DNA from: Microbispora hainanensis
GTDB lineage: Bacteria > Actinomycetota > Actinomycetes > Streptosporangiales > Streptosporangiaceae
DNA length: 64,000 nt
Assembly: GCF_036186745.1 (NCBI RefSeq)
Contig: NZ_CP108086.1
Span: forward strand, 1,178,001 to 1,242,000
Direction: 5' to 3'
Shown here: positions 44,919 through 53,266 of the stretch, piece by piece
How the letters are laid out: every line of letters begins with the position of its first letter
Numbering within the stretch: the stretch's first letter is position 1
The notes under the pieces: model-generated
Seen by the model: the letters and a program-made list of their open reading frames with translations, nothing else
Told to the model about the DNA's origin: nothing
Databases searched by the model: none
Translations under genes and position numbers: made by a program

Positions 44919-45018
44919 GCAGATGCCGCACAGACCCCTCAACCACCCCGAAGTTCGCGGGTCCGGAGGGGGTGGGCGGACGCGGTGGTTCCACTTACAC
45001 CACACCAACTTCTCCTAT

Positions 45019-45091
45019 AACTTTCTGACCGTTCCTTTACTGACGTATGGGGCGCAGGAGTCGCCTCACGACAGACCAGGGAGAGAAAGTT
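45019..45091 (+). promoter_or_regulatory. P5 leader: partial anti-start complement and hairpin
   Basis: AACTTTCT (45019-45026) pairs with AGAAAGTT (45084-45091), including two bases of the TTG start. Hairpin GGGGCG/CGCCTC at 45049-45067. Confidence 0.6.
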
Positions 45092-46406
45092 GAAGCGCAC
45101 CCTCGCACTCGGTGGTGTCGCGGCCGGCCTGCTGGCCTCCGCCGCCATCGCCGCCCCGGCTCACGCCGACTCCATCCCGAGCGTGAACCTGGCCAACACC
45201 AACCTCGCCGCTCAGCAGGTCGCCCAGTACTGGTACGCCCAGGCCAAGGCCAACCTCGTCAACGCCACGCCGTACACGGTGGAGACCACGGTCGCCGCCA
45301 AGCACGTGACGACCGGCGGGGCTTCCGCTGACACCAAGGCCGGTGTCGTCGGCTCCAGCGGCGACCAGAAGGCTTCCACCGGCACGTCGAAGAACGTGAA
45401 CCTGCCGAAGACCACCGGCAAGGTGTTCTTCACCGGCGCCGACGGCAAGCCGCACTGGTGCTCCGCGACCGCCCTGCAGTCGACCTACAAGAACGTTGTG
45501 GCGACCGCGGGTCACTGCGTCTACGACACCAAGTCGAACAAGACGACGCTGGACAACTGGGTCTTCGTCCCCGGCTACTACGAGGGCAAGACCCCCTGGG
45601 GCATCTACGTCGGTAAGACCGCTTACACGCACTACGACTACAGCGTGTACGAGGACGGCGACCGCGACTACGCGTTCGTCACGGTCTACAACGGCGTCAT
45701 CCCCACCGAGAACGGCACCAGCGGCGGCGGCGTCTCGAAGTTCTTCAAGAACAAGAAGGACGCCGAGGACTACAAGGCCAAGCTCGCGGCCGACAAGACC
45801 ACCGGTTGGTCGAAGCTCGCGGTCGTGCCGGTCTTCGGCAAGTCCGCCGGCAAGGACAACGACCACAGCTGGAAGAACGGCGACAACCGCGGTAACGACC
45901 GTGGCCGTGGCCACGACCAGGGCCCGGGCCGCAACATCATCGGCTACAAGGTCACCGGCGTGAAGCTGTCGATCGGCCTCAAGGACGTCGGCACCCTCGG
46001 TGCCAACGTCGGTGGTCAGGGCCTGGCCTACAACCAGAAGGTCGGCACGGCCGTCTTCGAGTTCGGTTACCCGAGCGGGTCGCACCCGGACGGCAACTAC
46101 GCCTTCACCGGCAAGACCCAGAAGTGGGCCTACGGCAAGACCTTCAAGGCGAGCGCTCCCTCGATGAAGGCCGAGGAGCTCGTCGGCATCAAGTCCTCCT
46201 TCACCGGTGAGGGCGCCATCGGTTCGTCCTGGCTGTACCGCTACAGCAGCGCGAAGCGGCTCGGCTACCTCAACGGTGTGACCATCGCGGTCTCCGACAC
46301 CGACGGCAACGGCCGGATCGACACCAGCGTTTCCCCGTACTTCGACGGTGAGACCCTGGGCGTCTACAAGGCCGCCGCCGCCAACTGGTCGGGCAAGATC
46401 GTCTGA
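45090..46406 (+). CDS. P5: secreted trypsin-fold protein lacking the catalytic Ser
   Basis: This 438-residue pre-protein starts with TTG. His and Asp are as in the others; Ile377 sits at the Ser position (GEGAIGSSW). The insert lacks the NLTGNGPW module and is a Lys-rich segment plus Asp/Asn/Gly/Arg/His-rich sequence (NDRGRGHDQGPG). Two Tyr/Ala changes (QYWYAQAK) mark the N-terminal region as more diverged than P2-P4. Confidence 0.88.
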   Translation: MKRTLALGGVAAGLLASAAIAAPAHADSIPSVNLANTNLAAQQVAQYWYAQAKANLVNATPYTVETTVAAKHVTTGGASADTKAGVVGSSGDQKASTGTSKNVNLPKTTGKVFFTGADGKPHWCSATALQSTYKNVVATAGHCVYDTKSNKTTLDNWVFVPGYYEGKTPWGIYVGKTAYTHYDYSVYEDGDRDYAFVTVYNGVIPTENGTSGGGVSKFFKNKKDAEDYKAKLAADKTTGWSKLAVVPVFGKSAGKDNDHSWKNGDNRGNDRGRGHDQGPGRNIIGYKVTGVKLSIGLKDVGTLGANVGGQGLAYNQKVGTAVFEFGYPSGSHPDGNYAFTGKTQKWAYGKTFKASAPSMKAEELVGIKSSFTGEGAIGSSWLYRYSSAKRLGYLNGVTIAVSDTDGNGRIDTSVSPYFDGETLGVYKAAAANWSGKIV

Positions 46407-46431
46407 TCTTCCCCCGGTCAATGATGTGAGA

Positions 46432-46462
46432 AAAGGGCCCGGCCTCCAGCCGGGTCCTTTTT
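46432..46462 (+). terminator. P5 terminator
   Basis: GGGCCCGGC/GCCGGGTCC (46435-46457; one G-U pair), loop CTCCA, then TTTTT. The following gap to the P6 leader shows no gene and no CRP-type site. Confidence 0.9.
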
Positions 46463-46871
46463 CTTACGCATTTCGCCGGACCGCCGAGAAGGCGCCGGGA
46501 AGAAGACTCCGTGAAGACACCACTGAAGACACCGGGAAGACGGTGAGAAGACGCCGGGGAAAACGAACGGCGTCGGCTATTAACCGTCCCCCTCGCCCTT
46601 CCCGGGACCGCCCGGCCACCGCCGCGACGGCGGCATCCGGTTCCGGCGCCGCCAGGTCCTCTCCCTCCGTACGGCCAGGGAGGAGTCCGTCCCGTCAGTG
46701 CCCGGACGCGGCCGGCCCGTACGACCTCACGACACCCGGGAAGCCCGCTCCCGCCACGGCGAATTTCACCGGGAAAGACCCCGCAGCGCCCGCGAGCAAT
46801 GGCATTCACATTGAAGATCACGATCAAGATCACGAGGTGATACCCATTGCTTCACCTCTCTTACGCCCTCA

Positions 46872-46952
46872 GCTACCAATCCGGTAGTTTTTGCGCATCC
46901 TTTACTGACGCATGAGGCGAAGCCGCGCCTCACGACAGACCATGGAGAGCAC
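46872..46952 (+). promoter_or_regulatory. P6 leader: conserved hairpin with paired base changes
   Basis: TGAGGCG/CGCCTCA (46913-46919 and 46926-46932, loop AAGCCG) replaces GGGGCG/CGCCTC: the change makes full Watson-Crick pairs. ACTGACG and ACGACAGACC flank it as in the others. A CTACC/GGTAG repeat (46872-46887) lies upstream. No anti-RBS complement. Confidence 0.65.
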
Positions 46953-48275
46953 TTGAAGCGCACCCTCACGTTCGGCGGCGTCGCGGCCGGCCTGCTGGCC
47001 ACCGCCCTCGTCGCCTCCCCCGCGCACGCCGACCACTTCAAGCCCAAGGCCAAGCCGCTGGCCGAGACCAACTTCGCCGCCAAGCAGGTCGCCGCCTTCT
47101 GGCTGGGCGAGAAGATGGCGAACCTGGTCAACGCCACGCCGTACGGCACGGAGACCAAGGTCGCCGCCAAGCACGTCTCGACGATGCCCAAGGGAACGGC
47201 CGACACGAAGCCCGGTGTCGTCTCGTCCAGCAGCGACAAGAAGGCCACGAGCACGTCGAAGAACGTCAACCTGCCCCGCACCACGGGCAAGGTGTTCTTC
47301 ATCGGCTCGGACAACAAGCCGCACTGGTGCACCGCGACCGCCCTGCAGTCGCTGCACAAGAACCTGGTGGCCACGGCCGGTCACTGTGTCTACGACACGG
47401 TGAAGGACAAGGACCTGATGGACAAGTGGGTCTTCGTCCCGGGTTACTACAACGGCAAGACGCCGTACGGCATCTACGTCGGCAAGATCGCGTACACCCA
47501 CTTCGACTTCACCACCTACGGTGACGGCGACTTCGACTACGCGTTCGTCGCGGTCTACAACGGTGTCGTCCCCACGGACGGCGGCACCAGCGGCGGCAAG
47601 TACGAGTCCCGGCTCTACCGGACCAAGTGGGACGCCTACAAGGCCAAGGACCAGCTGGCGAAGGACAAGACCACGGCTTACTCGAGCCTCAAGGTCGTGC
47701 CCGTCTACACGGACCAGAAGCCGGGCGTCAAGTCGGCGAGCCCCTCCCCGTCGCCCTCGCCGTCCGCCTCGGCTTCCCCCTCGTCCACGCAGAGCAAGAA
47801 GTACCTCGTGGGCTACAAGGTCGTCGGCCTGAAGCTGACGATCGGCCTCAAGGACGTCGGCAAGCTGGGCGACAACGTCGGCGGCCAGGGCCTGGCCTAC
47901 AACCAGAAGGTCGGCCAGCCGACCTTCGTGTTCGGCTACCCGAGCGGCTCTCACCCGGACGGCAACTACGCCTTCACCGGCAAGACCCTCAAGTACAGCT
48001 ACGGCAAGACCTTCCCCGCCACGGCTCCGGCCCTGAAGGGTGAGGCGCTGCAGGGCATCAAGTCGTCGTTCACCGGCGAGGGCGCCTCCGGTTCCGCCTG
48101 GCTGTACAAGTACAACAACGCGACGCGGTTCGGTTACCTGAACGGCGTCACGATCGGTGTCTCCGACACCGATGGCAACGACCGCTACGACACCAGCGTT
48201 TCGCCGTACTTCGACGGTGAGACCCTGGCCGTCTACAAGGCCGCTGCCGCCACCCCCTCCTCCAACATCGTCTGA
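46953..48275 (+). CDS. P6: secreted trypsin-like serine protease with complete triad
   Basis: This 440-residue pre-protein is the only array member with Ser at the nucleophile position: GEGASGSAW, Ser379 (codon 48087-48089). His is in ATAGHC and Asp in DFDYAFV. It is thus the one likely active protease, resembling bacterial S1 enzymes with a GxSGS motif. The signal peptide ends AHA-D. The insert is short: Lys-rich, then an alternating Ser/Pro and Ser/Ala stretch. Protein and DNA differ more from the others than they do from each other, and its upstream region lacks the CRP-type and TGATCAGC boxes. TTG start with GGAGAG. Confidence 0.9.
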   Translation: MKRTLTFGGVAAGLLATALVASPAHADHFKPKAKPLAETNFAAKQVAAFWLGEKMANLVNATPYGTETKVAAKHVSTMPKGTADTKPGVVSSSSDKKATSTSKNVNLPRTTGKVFFIGSDNKPHWCTATALQSLHKNLVATAGHCVYDTVKDKDLMDKWVFVPGYYNGKTPYGIYVGKIAYTHFDFTTYGDGDFDYAFVAVYNGVVPTDGGTSGGKYESRLYRTKWDAYKAKDQLAKDKTTAYSSLKVVPVYTDQKPGVKSASPSPSPSPSASASPSSTQSKKYLVGYKVVGLKLTIGLKDVGKLGDNVGGQGLAYNQKVGQPTFVFGYPSGSHPDGNYAFTGKTLKYSYGKTFPATAPALKGEALQGIKSSFTGEGASGSAWLYKYNNATRFGYLNGVTIGVSDTDGNDRYDTSVSPYFDGETLAVYKAAAATPSSNIV

Positions 48276-48303
48276 TGCCTTCTTGATTGAGGCTCAGCTG
48301 AGC

Positions 48304-48333
48304 AAGGGCCCGGCCGCCTGCGGCCGGGCCCTT
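48304..48333 (+). terminator. P6 terminator
   Basis: AAGGGCCCGGCCG pairs with CGGCCGGGCCCTT (13-bp stem) around a CCTG loop. Confidence 0.9.
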
Positions 48334-48513
48334 CTCCTTTTGTGCCGGTATCTCCCGCGAACGCTCTCCACGCTCCCCGCCGCCACGACGCCCTCACGAC
48401 GCCTCAGACGCGTCTTCCCGCCGTCCGCGGCGACCGGGCCCTCGGCCGCCGGAGCGACGCCGCATGAGGCGGATCAGACGTGATCACCGGGCCACACGGT
48501 TCCATCTCACGAA

Positions 48514-48594
48514 TGTGATTTACGTCACATTTTCCGCGTTTGTGATCAGCGACACAGATCGCGCACACCCCCGCGAAATCAGCATCTCATCAGC
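48514..48594 (+). promoter_or_regulatory. CRP-type site plus second boxes upstream of P7
   Basis: TGTGATTTACGTCACA at 48514-48529. A TCATCAGC (one mismatch) lies at 48587, 73 bp start to start as in the other copies; an extra perfect TGATCAGC lies at 48543. Confidence 0.8.
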
Positions 48595-48688
48595 GCAAAC
48601 ACAGGAACCTTTCAGGTTCGGCTCCGACCTCCATCAATGCGGGTGCGCCTCCGGGGCAGGTTTCGGCCCTACTTTCCGCCTGCCTCCT

Positions 48689-48764
48689 TCGATAGCTTGC
48701 TTACCGTCCCTTTACTGACGTGTGGGCCTGTTTTGTGCCCCCGACAGACCGAGGAGTACAACCC
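48689..48764 (+). promoter_or_regulatory. P7 leader: diverged hairpin
   Basis: GATAGCTT (about 48691) stands where others have TATAACTT; ACTGACG precedes GGGC/GCCC (48724-48727 and 48737-48740), a shorter stem; CCGACAGACCGAGGAG follows. Confidence 0.5.
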
Positions 48765-50219
48765 TTGAAGCGCACCCTCACTCTCAGCGGCATCGCGGTC
48801 GGCCTGCTGGCCTCCGCCGTCGTCGCCACCCCCGCGCACGCGGACTCCGTTCCGCACGACACCCTGGCCAGCAGCAACTTCGCCGCCAAGCAGGTCGCCG
48901 CCTTCTGGTTCGGCGAGCGTATGGCCAACCTCCGCAACGCCAAGCCGTACAACGTGGAGACGCGGGTCTCCGCCAAGCACGTCTCGACCGGCGGGGCCTC
49001 CGCGGACAGCAAGCCCGGCGTCGTCGGCTCCAGCGGCGACAAGAAGGCGACCAGCAGCACGAAGAACGTGAACCTGCCGAAGACCACCGGCAAGGTGTTC
49101 TTCATCGGCGCGGACAAGAAGCCGCACTGGTGCACGGCGACCGCCGTGCAGTCGCGTTACAAGAACCTGGTGGCGACCGCCGGCCATTGCGTGTACGACA
49201 CCAAGAGCAACAAGGCGACCCTGGACAAGTGGGTCTTCGTGCCCGGTTACTACCAGGGCAAGACCCCGTGGGGCATCTACGTGGGCAAGACCGCGTACAC
49301 CCACTACGACTTCGACGTCTACGAGGACGGCGACCGCGACTACGCGTTCGTGACCGTCTACAACGGCGTCCTGCCCACCAGCGGTTCCAGCAAGAGCTAC
49401 GCCCGCACCTACGAGACCTCCCGCGAGGCCAAGCGGGCCAAGGCCAAGCTCGACCGCGACAACGCCTACTCCCACCTTCGACTGCGGCCCGTGGTCGACA
49501 CCCGCCATGTGGTCAAGGAGGGCACCCGCGACTCGCAGAAGGTCTACGTCAAGCGGGACGACTGGAAGAAGCTCAACCCCGAGGGCACCCCGGCCGACGG
49601 TCCCTTCAAGGAGGGCACCGGCGTCACGGACAAGGAATACCGCTTCAAGCCGCGTGGCTGGGAAGAGGGCAAGCAGTCCCGCGACGGCAAGGCGTTCTAC
49701 CTGAAGAAGGGCGACAAGTACGTCGTCCGCACCTACTGGATCAACTACGACGTCGACTACCGCCTGACCGGCCGGATCCTCTCCATCGGCCTTAAGGACG
49801 TCGGCACCCTCGGCTCCAACGTCGGCGGCCAGGGCCTGGCGTACAACCAGAAGATCGGCGCCGGCACGTTCGTGTTCGGCTACCCGAGCGGCTCGCACCC
49901 GGACGGCAACCACGCCTTCTCCGGCAACACGCTCAAGTGGTCGTACGGCAAGACCTTCAAGGCCAGCTCCCCCACCATCAACGCGCAGGAGCTCATCGGC
50001 ATCAAGTCGTCGTTCACCGGCGAGGGCGCGCTCGGCTCGGCGTGGCTGTACCGCTACAGCAGCAAGAAGCGGCTCGGCTACCTCAACGGCGTGACCATCG
50101 GCGTCGCCGACCGCGACGGCAACCGGCGCTACGACACCAGCGTCTCCCCGTACTTCGACGGTGAGACGTACGGCGTGTACAAGGTCGCCGCGAACAACTG
50201 GTCGGGCAAGATCGTCTGA
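48765..50219 (+). CDS. P7: secreted trypsin-fold protein lacking the catalytic Ser (Leu)
   Basis: This 484-residue pre-protein has Leu423 at the Ser position (GEGALGSAW), the only Leu in the set. His and Asp are kept. Its insert is a different module shared only with P8: VVKEGTRDSQKVYVKRDDWKK, PADGPFKEGTGV, then EEGKQSRDGKAFYLKKGDKY. It starts with TTG. P7 and P8 face each other across abcF and ispE. Confidence 0.88.
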   Translation: MKRTLTLSGIAVGLLASAVVATPAHADSVPHDTLASSNFAAKQVAAFWFGERMANLRNAKPYNVETRVSAKHVSTGGASADSKPGVVGSSGDKKATSSTKNVNLPKTTGKVFFIGADKKPHWCTATAVQSRYKNLVATAGHCVYDTKSNKATLDKWVFVPGYYQGKTPWGIYVGKTAYTHYDFDVYEDGDRDYAFVTVYNGVLPTSGSSKSYARTYETSREAKRAKAKLDRDNAYSHLRLRPVVDTRHVVKEGTRDSQKVYVKRDDWKKLNPEGTPADGPFKEGTGVTDKEYRFKPRGWEEGKQSRDGKAFYLKKGDKYVVRTYWINYDVDYRLTGRILSIGLKDVGTLGSNVGGQGLAYNQKIGAGTFVFGYPSGSHPDGNHAFSGNTLKWSYGKTFKASSPTINAQELIGIKSSFTGEGALGSAWLYRYSSKKRLGYLNGVTIGVADRDGNRRYDTSVSPYFDGETYGVYKVAANNWSGKIV

Positions 50220-50238
50220 TCTGCCACCGCGCACGCGA

Positions 50239-50265
50239 AGGGGCCCGGCATCCCGCCGGGCCCCT
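50239..50265 (+). terminator. P7 terminator
   Basis: AGGGGCCCGGC/GCCGGGCCCCT, loop ATCCC, then TT. It is the exact inverse copy of the P8 terminator. Confidence 0.92.
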
Positions 50266-50357
50266 TTCCGTTCTCCGCCTCGCCGGTGGCGGGTTTCTCC
50301 GCCTCGCCGATGGGTTGATCACATCTCCGGTTGCCGAGATCGCGACCGGCCGGCGGC

Positions 50358-52166
50358 CTACTGCCCTTCGAGGCGCTCCGCCAACGCCATCCACTCGATC
50401 TCGGCCGCCTCCTTCTGCGCGGCGATCTCCCGCAGCTCGGCGTCGAGCCTGCCCAGGCGTTCGAAGTCGCTCGCCGCCTCGGCCATCTCGGCGTGCAGCT
50501 TCGCCTCACGCTCGCCGAACTTGTCGATCTGCCGTTCCAGCCGGTTGAGCTCCTTCTGCAGCTCCCGCAACTCCTTGGCGGACAGCCCGCCCGACGGCGC
50601 CGGCTGCTCGTCGCGGGCGGCCCGCTCGGGAGCGCCCGTGGCGGCGGCCGCCCGGGCCGACAACGCGGCGCCCGCAGCGCGGCGTTCCAGGTATTCGTCC
50701 ACGCCGCCGGGCAGCATCGACAGCCTGCCGTCCCCCAGGAGCGCGACGCAGCGGTCCGCCACCCGCTCCAGGAAGTAGCGGTCGTGGCTCACCACCACCA
50801 GCGTGCCGGGCCAGCCGTCGAGGAGGTCCTCCAATTCGGTGAGCGTCTCGATGTCGAGGTCGTTGGTCGGCTCGTCGAGCAGCAGCACGTTGGGCTCGTT
50901 CATGATGAGCCGGAGGAGCTGCAGCCGCCGCCGCTCGCCGCCCGACAGGTCGCCGACGACCTTCCACTGGGCCTCGCCCCGGAAACCGAGGCGTTCGAGC
51001 AGCTGGGAGGCCGACCACTCCTTCTTGCCCACCTGGACGTACTTGCGGATCTCCTCGACCGTCTCCAGCACCCGCCGCGTGGGGTCCAGCTCGGCGAGCT
51101 CCTGCGACAGGTGGGCGAGCCGCACGGTCTTGCCGCGCACGATGCGGCCGGAGTCGGCCTCGACCGTGCCGGACAGCAGGCGCAGCACCGACGACTTGCC
51201 CGAGCCGTTCACGCCGATCAGGCCGATCCTGTCGCCCGGGCCGAACTGGTACGTGCAGTGGTCGAGCACCAGGGGCCCCGCGCCGGGGCCGCCCGCGTGG
51301 AGCGTCACGTCCTCCAGGTCCACAACGGTCTTGCCGAGCCGCGCCGAGGCGAAGCTCAGCAGCTCGACTGTCTCCCGCGGCGGCGGCTCGTTCGCGATCA
51401 GCGCCTCGGCGGCGTTGATGCGGAACTTGGGCTTGGAAGTCCGGGCCGGCGGGCCGCGCCGCAGCCAGGCGATCTCCTTGCGCATGAGGTTCTGCCGGCG
51501 CTCCTCGGCGGCCTGCGCGATCCGCGCCCGCTCGGCCTTGGCCAGCACGTACGCCGCGTAGCCGCCCTCGTATCGCTCGACCGAGCCGTCGACGACCTCC
51601 CACGTGCGGGTGGAGACGGCGTCGAGGAACCACCGGTCGTGGGTGACGACGAGCAGCGCCGACTTGCGCTGGACGAGATGCCCGGCCAGCCAGGCGATGG
51701 CCTCGATGTCGAGGTGGTTCGTGGGCTCGTCGAGGATCAGCAGGTCGTGCTCCTCGACCAGCAGCCGCGCCAGTGCCGTACGGCGGCGCTCCCCGCCCGA
51801 CAGCGCGCCCGCGGGGGCCGCGAGGTCGATGTCGGCGAGCAGGTTGGCGAGGATCTCCCTGATCGCGGCGTCGCCGGCCCACTCGTGCTCGGCCCGGCCG
51901 GCCAGGACGATGTCCTTCACGGCGGCGTCCGGGTCGAACTGGTCGCGCTGGGCGAGCGCGCCGACGCGCAGCCCGCGCGTGTGGGTGACCCGCCCGCTGT
52001 CGGGCTTCAGCGTTCCGGCGATGATCGAGATGAGCGTGGTCTTGCCGCCGCCGTTGCGGCCGACGACGCCGATCCGGTCGCCTTCCTCCAGCCCGAGAGA
52101 GACGTCGGCGAGCAGGGGCTTGGGCCCGAAGGCGTGGGAGACGGACTCCAGATTGACCAGATTCAT
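50358..52166 (-). CDS. ABC-F family ATPase (Uup-like, with C-terminal coiled coil)
   Basis: This 602-residue protein has two ABC cassettes without membrane segments: Walker A GRNGGGKTT and GVNGSGKSS, signatures LSGGERRRTALA and LSGGERRRLQLL, Walker B DEPTNHLD and DEPTNDLD, joined by the ABC-F linker and ended by an antiparallel coiled coil (about 520-600) as in Uup. ABC-F proteins act on ribosomes; some give resistance to ribosome-binding antibiotics. The place beside ispE and rsmA is the conserved housekeeping one, so a translation role is more likely than resistance. The next upstream gene ispE ends 12 bp before it. Confidence 0.93.
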   Translation of the reverse strand: MNLVNLESVSHAFGPKPLLADVSLGLEEGDRIGVVGRNGGGKTTLISIIAGTLKPDSGRVTHTRGLRVGALAQRDQFDPDAAVKDIVLAGRAEHEWAGDAAIREILANLLADIDLAAPAGALSGGERRRTALARLLVEEHDLLILDEPTNHLDIEAIAWLAGHLVQRKSALLVVTHDRWFLDAVSTRTWEVVDGSVERYEGGYAAYVLAKAERARIAQAAEERRQNLMRKEIAWLRRGPPARTSKPKFRINAAEALIANEPPPRETVELLSFASARLGKTVVDLEDVTLHAGGPGAGPLVLDHCTYQFGPGDRIGLIGVNGSGKSSVLRLLSGTVEADSGRIVRGKTVRLAHLSQELAELDPTRRVLETVEEIRKYVQVGKKEWSASQLLERLGFRGEAQWKVVGDLSGGERRRLQLLRLIMNEPNVLLLDEPTNDLDIETLTELEDLLDGWPGTLVVVSHDRYFLERVADRCVALLGDGRLSMLPGGVDEYLERRAAGAALSARAAAATGAPERAARDEQPAPSGGLSAKELRELQKELNRLERQIDKFGEREAKLHAEMAEAASDFERLGRLDAELREIAAQKEAAEIEWMALAERLEGQ

Positions 52167-52178
52167 CGCCCGTAAAGC

Positions 52179-53105
52179 TTATCCGGCCACGGTGGCCCCG
52201 GGGACGGGCCCGTGGGCGGTGACGACGGACCTGCAGCCGTCCACGTCCTTGAGCAGGGCGGCCAGCTCGTGCGCGTGCTCGGCCGACTCGGCCAGGAAGG
52301 CGCAGGTGGGGCCGGATCCGGAGACGATCGCGCCGAGCGCGCCGTGCGTGCGGCCGGCGGCGAGCGTGTCCGCGAGCGAGGGACGCAGCGCAAGCGCGGC
52401 GGGCTGCAGGTCGTTGCACAACGCCTGCCCGAGCGCCCTCGCGTCGCCCTCGCGCAGCGCGGCGAGCAGGGCCTCGCTCACCGCGGGCGTGGGCGCGGCC
52501 ACTCCCGCCTCCTCGCGCAGCCGGTCGCACTCGCCGTACACCCGGGGCGTGGACAGGCCGCCGTCGGCGAGGGCGAAGACCCAGTGGAAGACCCCGGCTG
52601 TCTCCAGCGGGGCGAGCCGCTCGCCGCGTCCGGTGCCCACGGCGGTGTCGCCGAGCAGCGCGAACGGCACGTCGCTGCCGATGTCGGCGGCGATCTCCAT
52701 CAGGTCTTCGACGGGCAGGCCGAGGCCCCACAGGTCGTTGCAGGCGACCAGCGCCGCGGCGGCGTCGGCGCTTCCGCCGGCCATGCCGCCCGCCACGGGG
52801 ATCGACTTGCGGATCAGCAGATCGGCCCGGTAGGAACGGCCCGCGCGGTCGGCCAGCGCCCTGGCGGCCCGTACGGCGAGGTTGTCGTCGCTCACCGGGA
52901 CCTCTCCCGTGAGGTCGCCCTCGACCCTGACCCTGAGCGGGGCGGCGGAGGGATCCGCGTCGAGCGGCTCGGCGGCGGTGACCTCGTCGAACAGCGAGAC
53001 CGCGTGGAAGACGTTCACCAGGTCGTGATAGCCGTCCTCGCGCAGCGGCCCGACCGCGAGCTGGAGATTGACCTTCGCCGGCACGCGCACCGTGATCGCG
53101 CTCAT
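52179..53105 (-). CDS. ispE: 4-diphosphocytidyl-2-C-methyl-D-erythritol kinase
   Basis: IspE phosphorylates CDP-methylerythritol in the non-mevalonate isoprenoid pathway. The 308-residue GHMP kinase has VRVPAKVNLQLAVGPLREDGYHDL at the start, the ATP loop IPVAGGMAGGSADAAAAL and GAIVSGSGPTCAF near the end. The Met at 53105 begins at the conserved domain; a frame extension to 53141 is not favoured. In most actinomycetes it follows rsmA directly; here P8 and a gene scar intervene. Confidence 0.95.
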   Translation of the reverse strand: MSAITVRVPAKVNLQLAVGPLREDGYHDLVNVFHAVSLFDEVTAAEPLDADPSAAPLRVRVEGDLTGEVPVSDDNLAVRAARALADRAGRSYRADLLIRKSIPVAGGMAGGSADAAAALVACNDLWGLGLPVEDLMEIAADIGSDVPFALLGDTAVGTGRGERLAPLETAGVFHWVFALADGGLSTPRVYGECDRLREEAGVAAPTPAVSEALLAALREGDARALGQALCNDLQPAALALRPSLADTLAAGRTHGALGAIVSGSGPTCAFLAESAEHAHELAALLKDVDGCRSVVTAHGPVPGATVAG

Positions 53106-53218
53106 CGCCCGCCCTACCGCCTCACGTCGCCATGCCTGCACTGCCTGGACATGGGACCGAAGCTTAGCGTCACCCGCACCCCCCGAGATCCGCCGGCGGA
53201 TGCGGTCCGGACAGCGGA

Positions 53219-53247
53219 AAGGGGCCCGGCGGGATGCCGGGCCCCTT
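53219..53247 (-). terminator. P8 terminator
   Basis: AGGGGCCCGGC and its complement around GGGAT; the inverse copy of the P7 terminator at 50239-50265. It also lies upstream of ispE on the same strand, so ispE needs its own promoter or read-through. Confidence 0.92.
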
Positions 53248-53266
53248 CGCGTGCAGCGGTGACCGA

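Noticed and set aside
46801..46850. GATCAC/GGTGAT stretch before P6 as a CRP-type site
   Set aside because: The half-sites are in the inverse orientation (TCAC...GTGA) with a 3-bp centre, not TGTGA-N6-TCACA.
50331..52175. Long plus-strand open frame (over 600 codons) opposite abcF
   Set aside because: It is the high-GC antisense shadow of the ABC-F gene, with no domain and poor start.
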